Part shown: positions 1-12,624 of the stretch, one piece after another | Position numbering within the stretch: the first letter of the stretch is position 1 | Layout: each line of letters begins with the position of its first letter | Assembly (NCBI GenBank): GCA_033182465.1 | Contig: CP137321.1 | Location: 124,001 to 188,000 of the forward strand | Length of the DNA: 64,000 bases | Direction: 5' to 3' | Origin: Sanghuangporus weigelae | Lineage: Eukaryota; Basidiomycota; Agaricomycetes; Hymenochaetales; Hymenochaetaceae | Notes under the pieces: model-generated | What the model saw: the letters and a program-made list of their open reading frames with translations, nothing else | Told to the model about the DNA's origin: nothing | Databases searched by the model: none | Program-made: the position numbers and the translations under genes

Positions 1-546
1 TTTCTTCGAATTTTTCATTTGAACGGACACAGCTAGAAACCTCCGTCAGACTCGCACGGAGTATATTCTCGTCAGTGTTGATCACTTTTCGAAGTCGTAG
101 GCTTGACCGGCGAACCAAAATGCATCATCGAAGAAAGTCCCATCACTTAATTTAGCGTCGAGAGACACGAGTGAGCTTCTAACGAGATACCTTGAGCGGC
201 AATCCCAGACAAAAGAAAGTATAGACGAGAAAGCTAATGTGTCAGAGAAAACAGAAAAAAGAGCCCTTCTGGTATGACCGAGTCGATGAACAGTCGAGGC
301 CCAAGGACAGACTTTTGTGCCCAATATCGGCGACGTTTTTTACATAAGGCCCCGACTCGAGGAGTGGGCAGTTTGTGGCGCGTGAGAGAAGAACACCTAA
401 TGATGACTAAGCCAATCAACCATATATGTGCCATTCGATTTCCAAGCCACTACTAGCACTACTCAACATACGATCCTTCTCCAGACAGAGCTTTCGTTCT
501 CTTTTTTCTTTCCTTTTAGCTTTATCATATCCGTAATAGTGTGCCT
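1..546. other. left-edge intergenic DNA, upstream of the first F-box gene
   Basis: I see no supportable gene. Short open frames on both strands have no recognisable domain and no matching splice pattern. The stretch just before position 547 is pyrimidine-rich and is the likely promoter and 5' leader of the F-box gene that follows. Confidence 0.5.
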
Positions 547-2155
547 ATGGCAGCTGGGTTTCAAGCAAAGGACTTACTCAGTGTCGTGTCCTTGTTCGCG
601 AAGGTCGTTCAATCCAACGACGGACCATACCTAAGCCCATCTGAAATTTGGAGTCCGCTAGGCGACGGGCAGTAAGCCTTGAATATCCCAGACCTTTAAT
701 GCGTATCTCTTATGATCCTATTCTAGATGCTCTGATATCGCTCCGGATGACAATCTTACAGTGATGTTCAAGGATCCCCGCGAATATCTCAAGAAGTATG
801 AAAACATGCTTTCGCTCTTTCGCGGATTGACGGCGTCTCTTGAGCACGAGTACACATTGCTCAAGGAACGGCTTGACTCGGTCGTGCGATACTGCGGGAT
901 CAGTAAACTCCCAAATGAGCTCCTGATTATCGTCATGGAATATGTCGTTTCGGAGTTTCGTGATATATTCGCGTTGACACGCGTCTGCTCGCGATTCAGA
1001 TCTTTGGCTATTTCGTCCCCGAAGTTATGGGCTAACTGCGAATTAAAAATGCCTAGTCCGGCAAGGGAGGTCTCCTTGATCGCGGACATGAGCCGGGGAT
1101 TACCTTTGTCGGCTACATTGATGTCGAGCTTCACGCATGAATCCGACCTGCTGGCCACGGAGAGGATATTTTATTATCGCCATTTGCTTGAAACATTGGA
1201 TATTACGCTTGTCGATACGGATGTGGAACGTGAGCAGATGAAGCAGATCCAGCTACCGGTCCTTCGCAACCTAACTCTGACGCATACGGGGTGCTGCCCT
1301 GATGAGCCAACTTCCCAGTTCTACGAGACTTGGGAAATGCCAGAACTTCGGTGCTTGGATACAAACTTCGTTCCACCCAAAACTCTTGGCAAGACTATTA
1401 CCTCATTTACGCTTGACACCGAGTACTCCGATGATTGCCTTTCCGACTTCAACCTCCTCTTGGAGTTCCTTGCATCATGTCCCTCCCTGGAGAACCTCGA
1501 AGTCATATTTCGCCGCTTACGTGACGACGTCTATCCCGAATCAGGGGACACCATTGTGATGCGTAATCTTAAGTCGCTCCGTCTTCAAGTTACGTCAGCC
1601 AAATACTTCAGCTGGCTCGCCCGATTTCTCGAGAGATTGGTTATTGATAACGTGACCGACCTCGGCCTCAGGCTGAAGAAACTACGTCGAAGCTCGCATA
1701 ACCTCGATGTTTTGGCGAGAAGGATAACGCAGTATCAAGAAAGCGAGACGTGGGGACCTGTCATTTTGTCTCGTATCGCGAAAATTCCACACCTTCGGGA
1801 AATGAAATTGCTTATCGAGGATGATCGGATTGGCAAGGAAGGTGAAAAGGGCCCTTCCGAATACCTATCTATTTTGTCGCCGATTTCGGTGGTTCGTGAG
1901 CTTGCTCATACCTTGGAACGATTCATGTCGATAAACCCGCTGTGTCATATCCACATGTACCGGAAGAATATGCACATTCCTGGTGGATGGACGATTCTCG
2001 AAATTGATCACGCAAAGGCTTTGACGCTAGAGCAACTTTTGGTATTAATGAGCTGGACAATAACATCGTCCGGGATACTCTTCCTGCGAGACTGTCCTTC
2101 GATCACGGAGGATGAACTTCGTTCAGCTATCCCAGACTGTATAAAGGTTGGATAA
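547..2155 (+). CDS. F-box protein, subfamily A copy 1
   Basis: Two exons, 547-671 and 727-2155, give 517 residues. The frame is open through the upstream ATG (start MAAGFQAKDLL), and the 55-bp intron has GTAAGC/CTAG ends, so the ATG at 764 is probably not the true start. Residues about 101-145 (KLPNELLIIVMEYVVSEF, then VCSRFRSLA and SPKLWANCEL) form an F-box. F-box proteins are substrate receptors of SCF (Skp1-Cullin-F-box) ubiquitin ligases. The rest resembles a degenerate leucine-rich region with scattered LxxLxxL segments. The core is clearly paralogous to the loci at 34.0, 36.5 and 49.7 kb, sharing CSRF(R/K)S, the SPxxWA segment and SRGxPL. The first 100 residues are helical in appearance and are not shared with those paralogues. 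The substrate is unknown. The exon 1 start is inferred from frame and splice sites only. Confidence 0.8.
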
Positions 2156-3097
2156 CCCGGTTTGAACAAAGTTGACTGCTGGTCAGTTCATTATGATGCA
2201 CTTTATGTCCCGCCTGGCCTCCGATGGACGGATTGAAGTCCGTTACATGAATTCATGGTAGAATCAGAATCAGACTATTTGTATTTCGGTCGGACGATTA
2301 GGATATGATTTAATTTTCTCAATTAGGATTTTGCGTTCAATAACTCTTCCTGAGGGAATGCTGTAAAGGGACGTGAAGTTCCGCTTAGTTAAATGCAGGA
2401 GCAACTGCTTATGTTTTAATTTCCCACGATTATAACACATTAGTATTGTCGTCATTCCCGTCGGTTGTCTCCATCTCTACTAAGTATCTGCGACGTGCTC
2501 AGCACCTAAGCACATCAAACCCGCAACTAGGCGCTTCATGAGCAGAACTGTCTAAACTATGCTGGAGAGAATAGACATTCGAGCAGATTCTGGGACCTCG
2601 GATGAAATAGATTAGGCTTCGTCCAGCTTGAACGTGAGGTGGTGACGTGTTATTACCGCATCTTAACTCATATAGGAGAGCCTCGCTTTAGGCTTGCGAA
2701 AACCTCGTTCTTGACGCAGACCTACACCTACACCTACACCTACACCTACACTTACACCTACACCTACACCTCCTGGTAGAAGTATGAGTTCTTGAACTCC
2801 TTGGGAGCTACATTTACTCACATAACCACACTACTCAACAGGATTCGCAGCATACTTATCCCATCATTCGTGTTCACCCCACTGCTTGTCTCTTAGGACT
2901 ATAAGTCGACAGTGCCAGGGTTTGTTCTCTTTGGTGTCATTCGTTCTGAATCGATGATCTCTTTTCTCTGCGTACATCTAGATCAAGGCCGAAATTACAA
3001 TCCCTCCGGACTGAAGAGTCTCTCCTGATACCTGGTCTTAGACTTAGAGATACTTTGCCGCCGTTACACAGCTAAACCACTTGTGACTTCAGTCAAA
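2156..3097. other. intergenic region between F-box gene and phytase-like gene
   Basis: No gene supported. It holds the 3' flank of the F-box gene, a hexanucleotide microsatellite near 2.72-2.77 kb and the promoter side of the phosphatase gene. An open frame at 2270-2455 on the minus strand has no recognisable features. Confidence 0.5.
2721..2772. repeat. hexanucleotide microsatellite (CCTACA)n
   Basis: Eight to nine copies of CCTACA in tandem with a single interruption (CTTACA). The reverse strand reads TGTAGG. It resembles a telomere-type motif but is not the usual fungal TTAGGG repeat, and it lies in an ordinary intergenic spacer. Confidence 0.9.
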
Positions 3098-4798
3098 ATG
3101 AAGGCGTCGATCTCCACTGCGGAAGCAGAACCTCTTTTAGGTCATCCTCGGGCCGCGCTGGCCAGGCACTCGGCTCGGAGAAAGTGGAACCAGTTTCTCA
3201 CCATACTTGCTGCGATACTGCTTTTCGTGCTTGGCCTTGATCTTCTCTTCTCAGCTTTATGCGAGCTAAGCTACGAGGTCAAACCTGTCTCGCCGAAAAT
3301 TCAGTTGCCAGGTAGTATAAAGCGTTCTTGGGCGCAATATACACCCTACTTCTCTATGTCGGAATACACGAAGCCTCCGAATGACTGCAGAATCACTCAA
3401 GTAAACATTGTAAGTTACCTTCTATTCCTATATATATCCTTCATTGACGGGCATCCAAGCTGCAAAGACATGGTGCTAGATTCCCTGCGTCCAACGAGAA
3501 CGAACCAGAAAGCGTTGAAGCGGCTCTAGCTAGCCTTAAATCAGCGTCCGTATTCCTGGATCCCCGCTTGGAGTTTATCAAGGACTATACGTACAAGCTG
3601 GGAAAAGACGATCTGGTAGCATTTGGGGCTGCTCAGTGAGTAATAAATATCGACGTGATAGAACATTCGTCTAAGCTGAATCTCCCAGATCGTTCGACAC
3701 TGGCCAATACGATTATACAAGGTATAAACACCTCGTATCTAAGCACAGCGTTCCATTTGTCCGAGCATCTGGAGATCAACGAGTCATTGACTCGGCTACA
3801 AACTGGACTTCAGGTGCATACTGTCAAAAGACAATTCCATAGAGCTAGCTGGCTGACGGGATTTGTCAGGATTCGGACACATGAGTCGAGGGAATCCAGC
3901 TCCTTCACTAAATGTTATTATTGAAGAGTCGGTAAGAATTATTATGCAAAGAACGAGTGGATCTCGTGCTGAGCTGAAATTACTAGCCGAATAGTAACAA
4001 CACTCTGAACAATGGAATGTGCCCCAACGCGGGCGATGCAGACAGGCAAATAAGGATCTGGGAAGACACTTATGCGACCAACATCGCAAGTCGGCTCAAT
4101 GCTTCTGCTCTAGGTGCAACTGTCACCGCAGCGGACGTGACCAATCTCATCTCGCTCTGTGCACTTGAAACAGTCGCGAATATCGAGCCCAGTGATTTTT
4201 GCGGCATATTTGATCCATCCGAGTTTGAGAGCTTCGAGTATTATGGAGACTTGAGAAAGTACTACGGAACTGGGTGAGTGAATCATCTTACTATCAATCC
4301 ATATCTAAATGTATTTTCAGCTATGGTCAGGAGCTTGGTCCTATTCAAGGCGTTGGGTATGTGAACGAGCTCATCGCTCGCCTCACTGAGTCCACGGTTC
4401 GAGACAATACACAAACAAATAGAACGCTCGATTCCGATCCGTCGACCTTTCCGCTCAACCGCAAGATATATGCCGACTTCTCTCATGAGAACGAAATAGT
4501 TGCGGTTTACGGCGCTCTGGGCCTGTTCCGTCAGCCAGACGACCTCGATCTGACAAACCCAGATCCTAAACGGACCTGGATTGCTTCGTATCTTGTCCCG
4601 TTCTCCGCCCGATTGGTAACGGAACGTTTAGATTGCTCCGGGACAATATCTGTACGCATGCTTGTGAATGACCATCTTCAACCATTAGAATTCTGCGGTT
4701 CCGGCGACGACGGGATATGCACGCTGGACGCATTTTTACAGAGTCAGGAGTATGCAAGAAATGATGGCAATGGTGACTTCGAGAAGTGCTTTGATTAG
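3098..4798 (+). CDS. membrane-anchored phytase-like histidine acid phosphatase
   Basis: Six exons (3098-3409, 3460-3635, 3689-3813, 3870-3931, 3987-4273, 4321-4798) join in frame to 479 residues. Residues 107-113 read RHGARFP, the phosphate-binding and nucleophile motif of histidine acid phosphatases. The downstream segments SFDTGQYDYTRYKHL, PFVRASGDQRVIDSA and YADFSHENE match fungal phytases, which release phosphate from inositol hexakisphosphate outside the cell. Two things are odd. Instead of a cleavable signal peptide there is a basic cytosolic stretch followed by one hydrophobic segment (about residues 33-54), predicting a type II membrane protein; EAEPLL near residue 12 fits an acidic dileucine sorting motif for vacuole or endosome. 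The usual HD proton-donor pair of fungal phytases is HE here. Activity on phytate is inferred, not shown. The short GTG-begun extension before 3098 is not used. Confidence 0.88.
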
Positions 4799-5782
4799 CA
4801 GATCTGGTTCCGTACTATGAGAATCCTCTCAATCATAAACCACCTTTCTACTTTACGACTCAAGTCAGATTAGTTATTACGAGTGATCATATTGCAATGA
4901 AACCTGTGGATATGAATACAACTCCTAGGAAATTGTAAGCAGGATTTTTTTCTCTCGCATCAGCCGCCTCTCATGATTTATTCATTATACAATAAGGTCT
5001 CAACGTCTCGTGCACTTTTGTTACTTTATGTATACTCTTGCAATGTGATGTGAGCTTCTCGGATATTCCCGATGATGATGAGTAAGCATAGAAAACCCGC
5101 TTACCTACTTTTTCCGAATGGCCGCCGTGGACCAACTTTACATTCATCCTGACCTTTGATGTCTTGGTCATAAGTTCAAGTCTTTGAATATGTGATGTTC
5201 TGGCCAGCGCCGCTGAAAGACATCTCGGACCTTTGGCTTTGATCTTCATGTGAGTATTACTTACTTACTATTATTCAAGGGTTCTCTGCTTAGGTTTCGG
5301 ACTATAACTCATCCAGTCTTGGTCAGCATAATGTTGATGGCTTTTTGGAACGGAGGCACGTCCGTTTCGTTTCGTCTTGAGCGAAAGAAGTATACGTATG
5401 GACTATGGCCAGTTCAGGCAGTGACCTGGAAAGTTTGGCGTCAGATACGATAGTCGAGGATTGCCATTTTTAGTCCTTACAATTACCCCGAATGTCACAA
5501 AGAGACGTTCAACCTCTAAATTTTGTATCAGAAAAAGAAGAGGAGGAATTCGGAATGGCTCAAGGATCATTTCAGATCAATTTTTCAGGCTCGAAAATAA
5601 GTTTCCCCGGTGGAAGACAATCCTCCGGTACGGCACATGTCTTATCGAACATTTCACAGAAACATTACGTCAACAACGCAGGGAAGTCCGACAGATTAAG
5701 AAACAGGCGATATAAATTCATTTCACGGCCACGCACTACTCGATCGACTTTCATACTGTTATCGCAGCTCGGTTCACTTCTC
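4799..5782. other. intergenic region upstream of the ABC transporter
   Basis: No gene supported. An open frame running from 5492 into the transporter start could lengthen its N terminus, but the segment before the methionine at 5783 has no family resemblance. Confidence 0.45.
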
Positions 5783-8700
5783 ATGCCCGAGAATGAGATG
5801 GACGCTTCTGACCATCACTCACCACTTAGACACGACAGCGTTCCGGAACACGCACTAGAAGTAGACATACCTGGCCACCCATACGACGTTCAGCGAGATC
5901 AAGCTCAGGCCGATCAATACGGACAGAAACGAAACGACTCAGACGATAGCACAGTTGTTTCGTTAGGTGAAGCTCTAGGCGCAGATGCGTTCAATTTTGA
6001 GCAGTTTCTGAAGGATATTGTTCGACTGTGATTCTCTTCTTATCGTATCAATTTGAAACACGCTGCTGACATCGATTTTTGACCCAGGAAGAGGAAGAGT
6101 AACGTAAATCTACGGCATTTGGGAATAGTGTTCAAGGACCTCAATGTGCAAGGTCTGGGTACGACAGCGAAGTACCAGCCTACCGTTGGCTCGACGCTGA
6201 ATCCTCTTTCATTCATTGAGAGGATTCGGACCCTAAGACATCCGCCTGTTCGTGATATACTTACTGGTTTCGAGGGAGTTGTAAACCCTGGTGAAATGCT
6301 TTGTATGTACCTTCCGTTATTATATGCGACCGAATAGACTCACGTGTACAGTGGTTCTTGGTCGTCCGGGTGCCGGATGTACTACATTCCTTAAGACGGT
6401 TTCCAACCAGCACGAAGAATTCCGTAGTGTCACTGGGCTCCTTCGCTTCTCGGCTTTCACACCGGAAGAGATACGCAATCATTTCCGAGGGGACGCCATT
6501 TTCGTCCCGGAGGACGATGTTCATTTCCCAACTCTCACGGTCGAACAGACATTGAATTTCGCCGCGCGTACACACATGCCTAGTAGAAATGCTCGTCTGG
6601 AAGGATCTTCGCGTACTCAGTACACAGAGATCATGGTGAATGCTCTTACGACGGTCTTTGGTTTGAAGCATGCAAGGAAAACGAAGATTGGAAATGCCTT
6701 GGTGAGAGGCGTGAGTGGTGGAGAACGAAAGCGTGTCTCGCTCTCTGAAGCACTCGCCATGCGTGCTCGACTTGGAGCCTGGGACAACGCGACACGAGGT
6801 CTGGACTCCTCGACTGCTCTCGAATTCGTGCGCGCGTTACGTACTGCAACGGGCATTTTTGGCCTCACTTCGATAATGTCAGCTTATCAGGCATCGGAGC
6901 TATTGTACGAGCTGTTTGACAAGGTCTGCCTCATCTACGAGGGTCATATGGTTTATTACGGACCCGTGAGTGTTGCGCGACAATACTTCATTGACCAAGG
7001 TTGGCAGCCTGCCAATAGGCAGACAACTCCAGACTTTCTTACTGCCGTCACCGACCCTGGTGCTCGCATCGCGCGTGAAGGTTACGAGAAACGTGTGCCG
7101 CGAACAGCCGAAGAGATGGCTGAAGCCTTTCTACGACACCCGCTTGCGAAGGAGAACAGACATCAAATTGCTTCTTTCCTCGCCACAAACGTGATCATAG
7201 ATCCTAATTTGGTCCAGTTTACGGAGAAACTACCGAGCGTTCCAACTCTGTCAAATGAAGAAAAGGAGCTGAAGCGAAGGTCATATATTGAATCTGCACA
7301 GGCGGAGCGATCGAAGCACATGAGTCCCGAGAGTCCGTATACGATTAGTATTTACAACCAGATATGGGAAGTGATGATTCGGCGCGCGCAAATAGTCCGG
7401 GGAGATTGGCAGTCTCAGGCAATCACAACCATATCTTATGCGATCCAGGCGATCATTATGGGCACAATGTTTTATAACGTTCCAGAGGCAACGCACGCTT
7501 ATTTCTCTCGCGGTGGTGTACTTTTCTTGTGCGTCTCTCATCAGGTATTACAGTCGGAATGGGTTTCGTTGACGTACATTTGACTGGTTGCAGCTCCATT
7601 CTGTTTGATGCGCTTGCAAGCATGGGAGAGATCTCTTCCTTGTATGCGCAAAAACCGATTGTCCACCGGCAGGCTAGCGCTGCTATGTACCGTCCGTTCG
7701 TAGAGGCTGTCGCGCTTACTATAGTGGACATCCCAATCACTGTCACCAGACTTCTCTTGTTTTCGATCATCATATACTTCCTCGTCGGACTTCAACGGAC
7801 CGCGGGTCAGTTCTTGTGCGCATTTTACTGTCATATGGTCGTATCACAAACTAACATTTCCTCGTCATGCAGCACTTTTTATTTGCTCATATTCGTCGTA
7901 TCGCTCCTTATGAAGTCGATATACCGCTCCTCTGCCGCAGGCACGCATCGGGAGGCTTTAGCTCACTCCATCAGTGGTATATCCACTCTAGCTTTGGCTC
8001 TTTATACGGGTTATACCGTCCCGAAAGTGGCTATGATTGGGGCACTCAGATGGTTCACTTACATTAACGTTCGTCAGCGTTTTCGATACATACTCAACAA
8101 ATACTGAAATATTTTTCGTCTCTCAATTCAGCCACTGTTTTACGGCTTCGAAGCGATCATGAGTAACGAGTTTCATACCTTGGATGGGAGGTGTTCGCAG
8201 ATCGTGCCTACCGGGCCAGGTTATGAAAACGTCTCGCTTTCGAATCAAGTGTGCACGACTGTCGGTTCCGTACCAGGCCAGTCAACTGTCGATGGAAATC
8301 GTTACTTGGAAATCTCATATGATTATTCACACTCACATCTTTGGAGAGATTTTGGTATCGTTGTGGTATTCGCCGCGTTTTTCCTCGCTCTTCTGTTGAT
8401 TATCACGGAGTACAGAAATGCGAGTGTGACGCAGTCATCAGCAACACTATACAAGCGCTCCAGTCGGAAAACGCATATTAGCGAGCTGAAGGGAACTGAC
8501 GAGGAGAAAGGTCAGGTCCGAGATGAGGATACCCAACGATCAACACAGGCAATGACTCAGACCGAGAAGGCAACAAAAGCAACGCCTCATACATCCGATA
8601 TCTTCTCATGGCAGAACCTACGGTACACTGTGCTTATTGACAAGGGCGAAACTCGTGTTCTTCTTGACGATGTCTCTGGATATGTCGTCCCGGGCAAATT

Positions 8701-11043
8701 GACAGCACTTATGTAAGAATAGGTTTCATGCATTCGTTTGTTTCATTTCTTGACAAGTTGTTTTGGTTTGTATTCGAAAGGGGAGAATCTGGCGCCGGAA
8801 AGGTACTCGCATGATATATTCAATCCACGCGGCAGAAAGCTGACGTCTTCTTCCATAGACGACTTTGCTCAATGTCCTTTCAGGACGCACAGATGTTGGT
8901 GTGGTGACGGGAGATCGCTTCGTAAATGGACATGGGTTACCCCGAGATTTTGAGGCTCAGACGTATGTTTTATCTTCAACATGCGGATTAACTGTTCTGA
9001 TGAACGATCTAGCGGTTATTGTCAGCAACTGGATACGCATTTGCCTGAGACAACTGTTCGCGAGGCTCTTCTGTTCTCCGCAAGACTTCGTCAGCCGGCT
9101 CATGTCCCACTTGCCGAGAAAGAAGCCTAGTTCGTAGTGCAGTCATACTTTGTCATATGTTACTGATTGATATGCGATTTAGTGTAGAGACCTGTCTGAA
9201 GATGTGCGGGATGGAGGAATACGCCGATGCCATTGTAGGTACTCTTGACGTCGAGCACAGGAAGCGGACAACCATTGGCGTGGAGCTAGCTGCAAAGCCT
9301 AGGTTACTTCTGTTTTTGGATGAACCGACGACCGGCTTAGATGGCCAATCTGCTTGGGCGATTATGTCCTTCCTGCGTGACTTGGCGGACCATGGGCAGG
9401 CGATTCTCTGCACGTAAGTCTTTTTCTGCTTAAGATAATCAAGAGGAACTGTTGATAAACTCTGGTCTGGTGAATAGGATCCATCAGCCTTCCGGTGAAC
9501 TGTTCCAAGTTTTTGACCGTCTCTTGCTACTCCAAAGGGGTGGACAAATGGCCTATTTCGGAGACCTCGGACCAAACTGCTCGACGTTGATTAGCCACTT
9601 CGAGAGGAATGGTGCTCGGAAATGCGAATCCAAAGAGAATCCGTGAGCCTCAATCAACAAGTTAACAATCCTAACTTTCGTTGACTCGTGAGATAGCGCA
9701 GAGTGGATGCTCGATGTCATTGGTGCGGGTGCGACAGCGACCTCGGTGATTGACTGGCACGATGTCTGGGACAGGTCCGACGAGGCCACCAAGTTCAAAA
9801 TCCACCTCCGTGAGATTCATGAAGAAGGACGCAAAATGCCTCCGGTCCGCGAGACATATCGATCTGAATTTGCGGCACCTTGGGCTTTCCAGGCGCACGA
9901 GCTGACAATAAGGGCGAACATAATCTATTGGCGCAATCCGACGTACATCATAGCCAAAGAGTTTCTGAACGCGTCTGCGGGCCTCTTGATCGGATTTACC
10001 TTCTTTAAAGCAAAGTCGACCGTTCAAGGAACACAGGATAAAATATTCGTACGTCGTGGCGGACATGAGTTTCGTGAAGTCCACTGATTTGGAAATGTGA
10101 CAGGCGACCTTCATGCTGATAATCATCGCGGCAGCGCATGCGTACCAAATCCAAAGAATTTACCTGGATTTCCTTAGCGTCTATCAAGTGCGAGAACGCC
10201 CAAGTCGGACGTATAGTTGGACCTCACTAATAGTATCGGCCCTGCTTGTCGAGCTTCCATGGAATATTCTTGGCTCTATTATCTTGTTCTTTTGTTGGTA
10301 CTGGACTGTTGGATTTGATTCCAGCCGAGCCGGATATACGTTCCTTGTGCTTATCGTTTGGTTCCCCCTCTATCTTACGACGATGGCTCAAGCAGTCGGC
10401 ACAATATCGCCAAATCCCTTAATCGACTCGGTCATCACCAGTGTTCTGTATTCTTTTATCATCATCTTGTATGTGTTCGCACTGTTGCTTTGTGTCGACG
10501 CTGACGAATTTTGCCAATCAGTTCCGGTGTCTTGCAGCCTTACTCTCAACTCGGTTGGTGGAAGTGGATGTACCGAGTTTCACCATTTACCTATTTCGTT
10601 GAGGGTGTAGTAGGGCAAGGTCTGTTCCCTAGTACTGCGAATCACTTTTTCGACACTAATCATTAGTGCAACAGCTCTTGGTGGATTCGAGATACGGTGT
10701 TCTCCCTCGGAACTTGCGATCATCGAGCCACCCAATGGCCAGACATGCGGGCAATATTTGCGCAATTTCATTAGTTTTGCGGGAGGATATCTCCAGAACG
10801 CAGATGCAACATCAGGTTGCGAGTTCTGTCCATATGGGTTTACAGACCAGTTCCTGGGAATGTTGTTCGGCATTTTCGATAAGCACCGATGGCGCGACTT
10901 TGGACTTCTCATGGTCTATGTCGGCTTCAACGTGAGCATCCAACTTTTCCGCATTTCTGAGAAAGGCTCTAATCATTCGTCGCACTTAGATTGCTGCAAT
11001 CTTCGTATTGGCTTACATTTTCCGCGTCCGCCTTCGACGCTAA
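5783..11043 (+). CDS. PDR-type (ABCG) ABC transporter
   Basis: Sixteen exons assemble in frame to 1466 residues with the full-size fungal layout NBD1-TMD1-NBD2-TMD2: 5783-6027, 6088-6302, 6352-7528, 7594-7815, 7873-8068, 8132-8712, 8781-8802, 8859-8962, 9013-9129, 9183-9413, 9478-9642, 9697-10048, 10104-10468, 10522-10619, 10675-10931, 10990-11043. NBD1 has the degenerate PDR Walker [10 protein letters not shown] (Cys for Lys) and signature [11 protein letters not shown]2 has the canonical GESGAGKTT, the degenerate signature [10 protein letters not shown] and the Walker B segment [13 protein letters not shown]. This alternation is typical of Pdr5/Cdr1/Snq2 pumps, plasma-membrane exporters of drugs and lipids. 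[10 protein letters not shown] and the extracellular loop before the last helix (SGCEFCPYG) also fit. NBD2 Walker A is built from a 22-nt microexon. The start codon is the least certain part. Substrate unknown. Confidence 0.93.
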
Positions 11044-11352
11044 ATAGCAATAACTTTCACTTCAGACATTACCGGTGTATATAAGAAGGATAGTACATAG
11101 AGTAGTTGTTTATTTATGAATAATGAATAATGAATAATGAATATGAGAGGGTATATTGAATGAATGCAAAGAGGCCTGTTAACCGATTAGATCATCACTC
11201 GCCGTAGCGTCAGTCAAAAGAATGAGCCGAGTACGTCTTTCAGTAGCAAAACAAAAGGTGTCGCGAATGTGTCTCGTTTGTGCACAAAATGTCAGCTGCA
11301 TGCCATCGGTCAGCTGAGTGATAAAGGCAATAAATGCACGTAGCAATGGAAC
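11044..11352. other. convergent 3' region between ABC transporter and F-box gene
   Basis: Tail-to-tail spacer. It contains a small tandem tract of GAATAAT units around 11117-11141 and nothing else I can support. Confidence 0.5.
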
Positions 11353-12624
11353 TCACCGTATCAACTCCTCCTGCAACAAGCGTATGAATTCCTCGTCGAA
11401 GTCAAGGTCACCACTTTCCACGCTATCACGGCGCACAGACGTTTGTTTCACGGTGACGGTCAGACTATCGACGACGGGAGTGAACTTGTACAGGACGTCT
11501 TTCCAGTTGCTCGAAAGATCTTCATTTTCCTTCAAAACAAAGGTACGCAAGCGGGTCAGGTTCATCGGATCCGGCATCTCGTGCAAGATGGAACAAAATC
11601 CCGTCGCGTCAACTTCTAGTGCTTCGATGTTCTGAAATCTTTTCAGGAAAAAGCCCATCGTGTACTGGTCCTCGAGGCAAGGTACGATGATCGAAAGAGA
11701 CGTAACGGTCTGGAGACATTCGATGGCACCTGCCATTGAAAACGACATAGCCCACTCGGCAATATTCTCGTACTCCTTAAAGCACAGAACAAGCTGGATC
11801 TCCTTCGCGTTTGGTAACTTAATGGGCCTGAACAACTGCCCGGCAACGTACGCTAGACATTTATCTCTCACTGCGTCTTGATGAAAGTTGCGCAGCGTGA
11901 AGTTTTTCACAGTCGGGAGTTCCACGACCTGAATAGCGTCAGTGTCCATGGAGAACCCAAAGAGGTTGCTCAAGTCCACGATTAGGTTCTCGAGTCGACG
12001 CAGTTGGCCGAGGAACGTCGGGATCTGCTTTATGAATTCATCGCCCTCGGATACATAAAATGGCAAAATCTCCAGAGAGACGATGTCGACGAAATAACCT
12101 GGCCGGGGAACAGTGTTTATCAGCTTCAGCGCCGTTAGCTTTGGGAACTTCCACGCCGCGAACAGCTCGTCACTGTCGTCCTCAAAGAGCAGGCAAAAGG
12201 CGGCAGTCTCCACTGCCGGAAACTCGATACCAGGAAACTGCCTCGCTACATCTTTTGTCGGCATTACGAACTCCCCGTAGAAAGATTGCCAGCGGTCCTT
12301 GTATGGAAGTATCATTGACAGCTCCTCCTCCCATTCCGAATATGGGGACGATCAAATGAGAGGCGCGGTTTTGGTGCACGCAATGCGGTCTGCGAAATCC
12401 CCCCGACGTATATAGTCATTGGTAATCTACGTCCAAAGAGCCATTGCCGCATTTCGGAAACGTCTTGAGATGCCGCAGAGCTGTTCGATAAGATCATCCA
12501 TCCGTCCCCGCCCGTATTCCTCCTCGCACGCTTCCCGTGAAATGTCAACTATGCGCATCAACGTCTCGTCCGGAAAGGACATTAGGCTGCAATTTGATGA
12601 CATGCTTTGCTTTTCCTCCGACAT
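11353..12624 (-). pseudogene. F-box protein, subfamily B copy 1, with two in-frame stops
   Basis: Reading from 12624 the N terminus (MSFPDETLMRIVDISRE, then QLCGISRRFRNAA) is an F-box homologous to the intact gene at 13070-14377. At the position where that gene has LWTKITNNYI, this copy reads LWT-stop-ITNDYI: a TAG at 12427-12429. The same frame continues with recognisable homology (FADRIACTKTAPL) to a TGA at 12352-12354, then MILPYKDRWQ onward stays open for 320 residues. The flanking homology makes this a decayed gene rather than two genes. A GTAGAT sequence at the first stop could act as a weak splice donor, so rescue by splicing is not excluded but would remove conserved residues. The last codon overlaps a GTGAGT, so a short 3' exon is possible. 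Confidence 0.75.

Noticed and set aside
764-2155. F-box gene starting at the ATG at 764
   Set aside because: The frame stays open upstream to an acceptor at 726 and joins in phase to an exon beginning ATG at 547, giving a more complete protein.
4971-5715. Several open frames between the phosphatase and the ABC transporter
   Set aside because: Overlapping frames on both strands without domains; codon patterns do not resemble neighbouring genes.
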